The notes below the pieces were generated by a model. The model saw nothing but the letters and a program-made list of their open reading frames with translations, did no database searches and had not been told where the DNA came from. The translations under genes and the position numbers were made by a program. A DNA stretch of 38,872 bases from Candidatus Bathyarchaeota archaeon (GTDB taxonomy: Archaea > Thermoproteota > Bathyarchaeia > 40CM-2-53-6 > RBG-13-38-9): assembly GCA_007050885.1 (NCBI GenBank), contig SMYQ01000081.1, positions 1 to 38,872 on the forward strand, written 5' to 3'. Position 1 is the first letter of the stretch, and every line of letters begins with the position of its first letter. This document shows, one piece after another, positions 34,484-38,872 of the stretch.

Positions 34484-34987
34484 TTGTTTGATCAATTGTG
34501 GTCTTGGATTATGATGATGTTGGAAGGTTATGGTGAGCGACCTTACTCGACATTATTCATAATGGGTGTCGCTTTAACTCTCTCACTTACGACTAACCTT
34601 GCAAATCGTGTACTGGTAGATGTAGAAAAAATGAAGTCAGTTATGGGTGAAGTAAATGCATGGAGAAAAGAGATGGATAAAGCTAAAAAAAGTGGTGACA
34701 AACAATTGCTTGCCAAAGTTATGAAAAGGCAGAAACCAATAATGCAGCTTCAAAGCAAAGCAATGTGGGACAGAATGAAGGTGAGCTTCATATATCTTGG
34801 CCCGTTTTGGATAATATTCTACATATTAAACAGCTTCTTCGCAAATAAGGTAGTTGCCTTGTCTCCATTTACATTTCCCATACTGTTAGGCTACGAGCTT
34901 CCATACATCACCTGGTATATCCTATGCTCTTTCGCATCAAGCCTTCCACTCTCAAGAATACTGGGCGTTAATCCCGAAATGGGATAA
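34484..34987 (+). CDS. EMC3/TMCO1-like membrane insertase (DUF106)
   Basis: The 167-residue membrane protein has a helix near 20-40, a charged coiled-coil hairpin (about 45-95, with KSVMGEVNAWRKEMDKAKKSGD and KRQKPIMQLQSKAMW) and two or three C-terminal helices. This is the archaeal Oxa1-superfamily layout related to EMC3, TMCO1 and YidC, which help insert tail-anchored and multi-pass proteins. Start TTG four bases after adk; a GGAGG lies upstream. Placement next to secY and adk is conserved. Confidence 0.88.
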   Translation: MFDQLWSWIMMMLEGYGERPYSTLFIMGVALTLSLTTNLANRVLVDVEKMKSVMGEVNAWRKEMDKAKKSGDKQLLAKVMKRQKPIMQLQSKAMWDRMKVSFIYLGPFWIIFYILNSFFANKVVALSPFTFPILLGYELPYITWYILCSFASSLPLSRILGVNPEMG

Positions 34988-35039
34988 TGGAATCTAATCT
35001 CATGAAATAGTCTTTCACTCAGGAGAATTAACGACGTCA

Positions 35040-35594
35040 ATGAACTTAGTAATAACAGTGGGTGGACTGCACGGGACAGGAAAATCTACTTACGCCAAAT
35101 TATTAGCTGAAGACTTGGAATTAAGACATATCTCTGCAGGGGAACTTTTTAGAGCAGTTGCTAAAGAAAAAAAAATAACTCTAAATGAGATGAATAAATT
35201 AACCGATAATAATCCAGAAATAGATAACACCATTGATCAAAGAATAAAACAGGAAGCAAATAAAGGAAATGTCATCCTCGATGGGCAATTAGCTGCCTGG
35301 ATGGCAGGAGACAAAACAGTTCTCAAGATACTCCTGATAGCCCCAAAAGAAGTACGATTAAAAAGAATAGCACAGAGAGATGGTATAAGTTTAGAGGAAG
35401 CAGAAAAGAGAACCCTTTATAGAGAACAAATCGAGAAAGAACGATATAAAAGATATTACGGAATAGATGTTTCAGATCCATCAATATATGATTTAATTGT
35501 AGACACCAATCTATACCCCTTCGAGGAAATGAAAAAAATCATTAAAAAGATTGTAGGAGACTACGTCAAAGAGATCACAAAGAGGAATAAATGA
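35040..35594 (+). CDS. cmk: cytidylate kinase
   Basis: The 184-residue archaeal CMP kinase has the P-loop GGLHGTGKST at 8-17, ISAGELFRAVAKEK, GQLAAWM and the LID region RIAQRDGISLEEAEKRTLYRE. It phosphorylates CMP and dCMP. ATG after TCAGGAG. The eL34 gene that often precedes it is missing: only 52 bases lie between it and the EMC3-like gene. Confidence 0.94.
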   Translation: MNLVITVGGLHGTGKSTYAKLLAEDLELRHISAGELFRAVAKEKKITLNEMNKLTDNNPEIDNTIDQRIKQEANKGNVILDGQLAAWMAGDKTVLKILLIAPKEVRLKRIAQRDGISLEEAEKRTLYREQIEKERYKRYYGIDVSDPSIYDLIVDTNLYPFEEMKKIIKKIVGDYVKEITKRNK

Positions 35595-35882
35595 ATGTCA
35601 TCAATAGAAATAGGCTCTCTCTATATCAAAACTACTGGTAAAGAAAAAGGAAAACGTTGTATCATAGTAGACTTGATGGATAAAAACTTCGTACTCGTCA
35701 CGGGCCCACCACAAATTACAGGAGTAAAAAGAAGAAGAGTAAACCTCAAACATCTAAGTCCAACTGAAGAGAAAATTGACGTCAAGAAAGGAGCAACAGA
35801 TAAAGAGATAGCACAGGTTCTGATAAAAGGCAAATCTACACCAAAAAAGGCCCCGACTGAGAAGAAACGAAAGAGCTCCTAA
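35595..35882 (+). CDS. rpl14e: ribosomal protein eL14
   Basis: eL14, 95 residues. IEIGSLYIKTTGKEKGKRCIIVDLMDKNFVLVTGP and ITGVKRRRVNLKHLSPTEEKIDV are typical of the archaeal KOW-type domain; the end is a basic KSTPKKAPTEKKRKSS tail. It begins directly after the cmk stop and precedes cbf5, the usual archaeal order. Confidence 0.93.
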   Translation: MSSIEIGSLYIKTTGKEKGKRCIIVDLMDKNFVLVTGPPQITGVKRRRVNLKHLSPTEEKIDVKKGATDKEIAQVLIKGKSTPKKAPTEKKRKSS

Positions 35883-35947
35883 AGACTTTTTGATATTAAA
35901 GAACTCAATATCTCACCGCTAATTCTTCCTGGCAAGAGGTGAATTTA

Positions 35948-36986
35948 ATGAAAAATCAGATTCCATTTTGGAAAGTTAGAAGAGACCTGAAAATAATTGC
36001 TGAAGTCGATACCGATATCCGATTTGGAAAAAATCCTGAAGAACGGACAATCGATGAACACATTCGACTTGGTATGATTAACCTTGATAAACCACCAAAT
36101 CCGTCCAGTCATGAAGTAGCATCATGGGTAAAGAGAATTCTTGGAGTATCACATGTAGGTCATGGCGGCACCCTAGAGGCTAAGAAGCCGGGGAAATCCC
36201 ATGGTAACTGGTGTACTCCCAATAGCGATAGAGGATGCGACCAAAGCTGTTCAGACATTCCTCTACTCAGGAAAGGAATACGTCTGCCTAATGCAACTCC
36301 ATAGTGATATTCCAGAGGATGAGGTAAAAACTAAACTCAATGAATTCGTAGGCGAGATCTATCAGAAACCCCCTATCAGAGCTTCAGTTAAAAGAGAACT
36401 TCGAAAGAGAGTGATCTACGACATAAAATTGCTGGAGATCGATAGCCGGAGAGTTCTTTTTAGAGTCTCCTGTCAGGCAGGAACCTACATCAGAAAATTA
36501 TGTTCAGACATAGGTGACGCTCTGGGGAGTGGAGCTCACATGAGAGAATTAAGAAGAACAAGAGCAGGAACATTCACAGAAGAAGAGAATAACTATACAA
36601 TAAACGAACTTCAAGAAGCCAACAGAATCTATAAAGAGGAAGATAACGAAGAACAACTAAGGACGATCATACAACCTGTTGAAGAAGCTTTCAAATGTAT
36701 CCCAAAGATCTATATTCGAGACTCCGCCGTTGATGCAATATGTCACGGGGCATTACTAGCTGTTCCCGGAATCTCTAAAATCGAGACTGGCATAGAACCT
36801 GAAAATCCAGTAGCGATATTCACTTTAAAAGGAGAAGTCATAGCACTCGCTGAATCCAAACTCTCAACTGATGCCATTCTAGATGTTGAGAAAGGTATAG
36901 CAGCTCAGATAAAAAGAGTCATAATGAAAACTGGAACATATCCTAGAGAATGGAAAAGCAAACAATCGGACTACCAAAAAAAATAA
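35948..36986 (+). CDS. cbf5: Cbf5 pseudouridine synthase, split by a 19-nt intron
   Basis: Cbf5 is the catalytic subunit of H/ACA guide RNPs and makes pseudouridine in rRNA and tRNA. The gene reads join(35948..36176, 36196..36986), giving 339 residues. The first frame ends GHGGTL just before the active site; the second resumes with PMVTGVLPIAIEDATKAV. Removing 19 bases restores GHGGTLDPMVTGVLP, with catalytic D77 assembled across the junction. The TruB core (RASVKRELRKRVIYDIKLLEID, GTYIRKLCSDIGDALG) and PUA domain (YIRDSAVDAICHGALLAVPGI) are intact. ATG 35948 follows AGAGGTGA by five bases. Some Crenarchaeota are known to have a cbf5 intron in pre-mRNA. Confidence 0.93.
36177..36195 (+). other. 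19-nt BHB intron in cbf5
   Basis: Exon CCCT (36171-36174) pairs with intron GGGG (36190-36193) as a 4-bp central helix. The 5' bulge is AGA (36175-36177) and the 3' bulge AAA (36194-36196). The inner hairpin is GGCT-AAGA-AGCC, and an outer exon helix CATGG/CCATG encloses the whole. Cutting after the second base of each bulge gives these boundaries; a one-base shift gives the same mRNA. Confidence 0.88.
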
Positions 36987-37030
36987 ACTACGTCAAATTA
37001 GAATACAATCATTCCAAGGTATAATAACAG

Positions 37031-37038
37031 CTTTAAAC
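37031..37038 (+). promoter_or_regulatory. TATA box of tRNA-Ser(GGA)
   Basis: CTTTAAAC lies 28-35 bases upstream of the tRNA 5' end. Confidence 0.45.
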
Positions 37039-37095
37039 TAAAATAATAAATCAAGATCGATTTTTGCCGGGATTCCCGAGCCTGGTACGGGGCAG

Positions 37096-37113
37096 TTTCA
37101 TGAAGAAGCCCAT
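37096..37113 (+). other. tRNA-Ser(GGA) intron 1, position 29/30
   Basis: An 18-nt intron with a textbook bulge-helix-bulge. Exon GGGC pairs with intron GCCC, the 3-nt bulges are AGT and ATG, and the inner stem is TTC/GAA. Cleavage after the second base of each bulge gives exactly these ends. Confidence 0.87.
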
Positions 37114-37121
37114 GCCTGGAA

Positions 37122-37132
37122 ACTGGCTTGAA
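37122..37132 (+). other. tRNA-Ser(GGA) intron 2, position 37/38
   Basis: An 11-nt insertion at the canonical site. Once the first intron is gone, exon CAGGCC can pair with intron GGCTTG, which suggests ordered splicing. The fold is not a standard BHB, and the boundaries may shift by one or two bases. Confidence 0.75.
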
Positions 37133-37254
37133 AGCCTGTGGTCCTTACGGGCCTCGTGGGTTCAAATCCCACTCCCGGCGCCAAGATTCGATCAAAATCA
37201 AAAGAAACAAATTTTAATCAAACTCACGAGATTAAAAGAACCGCAAGTTAATCA

Positions 37255-37262
37255 ATTTAAAA
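37255..37262 (+). promoter_or_regulatory. TATA box of the radical SAM gene
   Basis: ATTTAAAA about 60 bases before the ATG, giving a leader of about 33 bases. Confidence 0.4.
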
Positions 37263-37319
37263 CCAAATACATTCTATTTTAATAGGAATAGGCTGAGCGC
37301 ATAAGATAGGCCATCAAAC

Positions 37320-38309
37320 ATGTCTAACAATATTCATGACATACTTCAAAGTACTTTAAAAGGAAATGAGATCTCCAGAAAAGAATGTCTCGAGCTTATG
37401 GACATTCATGAATTTTCTCCAGAGATGTACGAATTATTTTACACGGCCAATAAATTGACTAGAGAAAGATCAAATAACACAGGCCAAATTCACGCTCAAA
37501 TAGGCCTCGATTATACAGCATGTCCGAGAAAATGTGGCTTCTGTATCTTCGGCGGAATACCCAACGAAAAGATTGAGCTAAGTAAAGAAGAAATTCTAAC
37601 GAGAGCAAAAAAATTCGAAAGAGCAGGGGCTGATGCACTATATCTTATGACGACAGCCAGTTTTGACTTTAGTAATTTCATAAATTTGGGAAAAGAGGTA
37701 AAAAAATCCTTATCCACAAAAATACCACTTGTCGCAAATATAGATGATTTTGGATCGACTGAAGCTCAAGAACTTCGAGATGTTGGTTTCACAGCAATAT
37801 ATCACGCCGTAAGATTAAGAGAAGGTAAAGATACTAAGATCGATCCAAAGACTAGAATATCGACTATCGAAAATGCGAAGAGAGCTGGTCTAAAAATATA
37901 TTTCTGTGTTGAACCAATCGGGCCAGAACATAATGCAGATGAAATAATAGATCTCATTTTTTTAGGTAAAACACTTGGCGTCGAATTTAGTGGGGCCATG
38001 AGGCGAACTCCAACTCCGACAACCAGGCTATATGACAAAGGAGAGATAAACTTGGTACAATTGGCAAAGATAGTTGCAATAACAAGGATCGTTATGTTAA
38101 ATTCTGTTATATGGAATTGTACCCATGAACCTAACCTTCCATCACTTCTTGCCGGAGCAAACATCATCTGGGCAGAGACAGGACCTAACCCGAGAGATAA
38201 ATGCCATGATACCTCCAGCTCTGAAGGAAAAGGACTATCGGTAGAGCAATGCAGGAATCTGCTCATGGAAGCTGGATTAAAAGAATCACCCAAAAATTAT
38301 GCGCCATAA
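37320..38309 (+). CDS. BioB/HydE/PylB-like radical SAM protein
   Basis: The 329-residue protein has the radical SAM CxxxCxxC cluster at C68, C72 and C75 (ACPRKCGFCIFGG) and a TIM-barrel layout: GADALYLMTTASFDF, IPLVANIDDFG, FCVEPIGPEHNADEII, SGAMRRTPTPTTRLYDKG. The barrel and the late ASLLAGANIIWAETGPNPRD-type strand resemble biotin synthase and its relatives HydE and PylB. The [2Fe-2S] Cys/Arg set of true BioB is not clear, and no biotin, hydrogenase or pyrrolysine genes are nearby. The substrate is unknown. The gene is monocistronic with its own TATA box. Confidence 0.8.
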   Translation: MSNNIHDILQSTLKGNEISRKECLELMDIHEFSPEMYELFYTANKLTRERSNNTGQIHAQIGLDYTACPRKCGFCIFGGIPNEKIELSKEEILTRAKKFERAGADALYLMTTASFDFSNFINLGKEVKKSLSTKIPLVANIDDFGSTEAQELRDVGFTAIYHAVRLREGKDTKIDPKTRISTIENAKRAGLKIYFCVEPIGPEHNADEIIDLIFLGKTLGVEFSGAMRRTPTPTTRLYDKGEINLVQLAKIVAITRIVMLNSVIWNCTHEPNLPSLLAGANIIWAETGPNPRDKCHDTSSSEGKGLSVEQCRNLLMEAGLKESPKNYAP

Positions 38310-38360
38310 TAAATTTAAGGACACATCAATTCTTAGAAGAAATAACCTCACACTAATCGG

Positions 38361-38872
38361 TTGTTAAAATTGTTCGTATCTAAAAAATGGATTGCGCTTG
38401 GAGCTATCATTCTAATATTGATAGTTGTTAGTGTGATCTATTTACGTACCAAAACGGAAATTCCGCCTGAAATTTCACCAACTATGCTCACCCCAACATC
38501 TTCCGTCACAACAAGCGTTTCAACTTCAACAAAAACGAACATAATGAGTGATAGTGAAATGATTGACCAATTGATCTTTGATTATCACGAATTAGTGAAA
38601 TCGGAATCACTGGATCAATTAGTAGAACTCTTTATTGATGATGCCGAATTGGTAGTTACCCAATTCAACACATATCGTTTTTCAGGAAAAAGTCAAATTC
38701 GCAACTATTACGGTTCCAGGTTCGAATTAGGAGAAGGTTTAACAGAACTAGAACTAGTGGATGTTTCTATATCGATAGAAGGATTAAAGGCAAAGGTCAA
38801 ATGCAAGGTTGCTACCGATGAGCGATTTGCGACTGAGAGTTTCGAACTAGTTAAGATTGGAAATGTATGGAA
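38361..38872 (+). CDS. membrane-anchored NTF2/SnoaL-like protein (partial)
   Basis: An open frame runs off the window end. It opens with a short basic segment and one transmembrane helix (about residues 11-30), then a Thr/Ser/Pro-rich linker, then a domain of the type DYHELVKSESLDQLVELFIDDAELV...FSGKSQIRNYYGSRF, which resembles the NTF2/SnoaL-like fold. It looks like an extracytoplasmic domain on a membrane anchor. The start is TTG at 38361 or 38370; neither has a clear ribosome-binding site. The C-terminus lies outside the window. Confidence 0.6.
   Translation, partial: MLKLFVSKKWIALGAIILILIVVSVIYLRTKTEIPPEISPTMLTPTSSVTTSVSTSTKTNIMSDSEMIDQLIFDYHELVKSESLDQLVELFIDDAELVVTQFNTYRFSGKSQIRNYYGSRFELGEGLTELELVDVSISIEGLKAKVKCKVATDERFATESFELVKIGNVW

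Larger units (their letters stand above)
37066..37180 (+). tRNA. tRNA-Ser(GGA) with two introns
   Basis: The gene is 115 nt, followed by encoded CCA (37181-37183). Acceptor GCCGGGA/TCCCGGC, G73, long variable arm, T-arm GTGGG/CCCAC and D-stem CCC/GGG make a class II serine tRNA whose body is almost the same as the UGA gene. Removing 18 nt at position 29/30 and 11 nt at 37/38 leaves 86 nt with anticodon stem CAGGC/GCCTG and loop CTGGAAA; the anticodon GGA is at 37118-37120. A single-intron reading with anticodon TGA also looks tempting but gives a mismatched or short anticodon arm. It lies 79 bases after cbf5. Confidence 0.88.

Noticed and set aside
35939..36986. cbf5 as a frameshifted pseudogene
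   Set aside because: The disruption is a single 19-nt segment with an exact BHB fold at the catalytic codon, and both halves are otherwise perfectly conserved. An intron explains it better than decay.
37066..37180. tRNA-Ser(UGA), tRNA-Leu(UAA) or tRNA-Sec(UCA) readings of the second tRNA
   Set aside because: The UGA reading needs a mismatched or 16-nt anticodon arm. The Leu and Sec readings conflict with G73 or give broken loops. Only the two-intron GGA reading gives a perfect 17-nt arm and agrees with the other tRNA-Ser gene.

Overview
The window is archaeal chromosome, AT-rich, with many TTG and GTG starts. Archaeal markers are PurP-type purine synthesis, archaeal methionine adenosyltransferase, archease with RtcB, the eukaryote-like ribosomal proteins eS4, eL14, eL19 and eL32, the RNase P protein Rnp1, Cbf5, and TATA-type promoters. 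Small introns of bulge-helix-bulge (BHB) type in cbf5 and in tRNA genes point to the Thermoproteota/TACK side. A Bathyarchaeia-like lineage is my best guess, but it is an inference without any 16S sequence or database search.

Left part (1-8150, mostly minus strand): a Pro/Tyr-rich low-complexity protein; a compact JAMM protease, ferredoxin and aldehyde ferredoxin oxidoreductase operon; malate dehydrogenase; an M23-like barrel protein and a small membrane protein; and two tandem PurP-family ATP-grasp genes, one without the usual Gly-rich loop. Middle part (8400-18350, mostly plus): a GCAxxG redox protein, methionine adenosyltransferase, a Cys-rich protein on the minus strand with an apparently non-canonical start, a CPBP membrane protease, an MBL-fold hydrolase, ValRS and an OB-fold protein. 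Then come a tRNA-Ser(UGA) gene with three apparent introns on the minus strand, archease and the RNA ligase RtcB.

Right part (18570-36990, plus): the archaeal S10/spc-type ribosomal supercluster. It runs from a SPOUT methyltransferase through uL3, uL4, uL23, uL2, uS19, uL22, uS3, uL29, Rnp1, uS17, uL14, uL24, eS4, uL5, uS14, uS8, uL6, eL32, eL19, uL18, uS5, uL30 and uL15 to SecY, Adk, an EMC3-like membrane protein, Cmk, eL14 and Cbf5. It is broken twice. Two opposite-strand membrane-associated genes, one with a winged-helix domain, lie between uS19 and uL22, and a 364-base non-coding stretch with its own TATA box and hairpins lies before uS3. The window ends with tRNA-Ser(GGA) carrying two introns, a BioB-like radical SAM protein, and the start of a membrane-anchored protein.

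The most notable theme is RNA splicing. The cbf5 gene is split by a 19-nt insertion exactly at its catalytic-Asp codon, with a textbook BHB fold whose excision restores the frame. Both tRNA-Ser genes have introns at the non-canonical position 29/30 with the same BHB geometry, plus introns at 37/38, and one has a third in the D-loop. Removing them gives two 86-nt class II tRNAs with perfect CAGGC/GCCTG anticodon stems. The archease and RtcB genes lie next to the three-intron tRNA.
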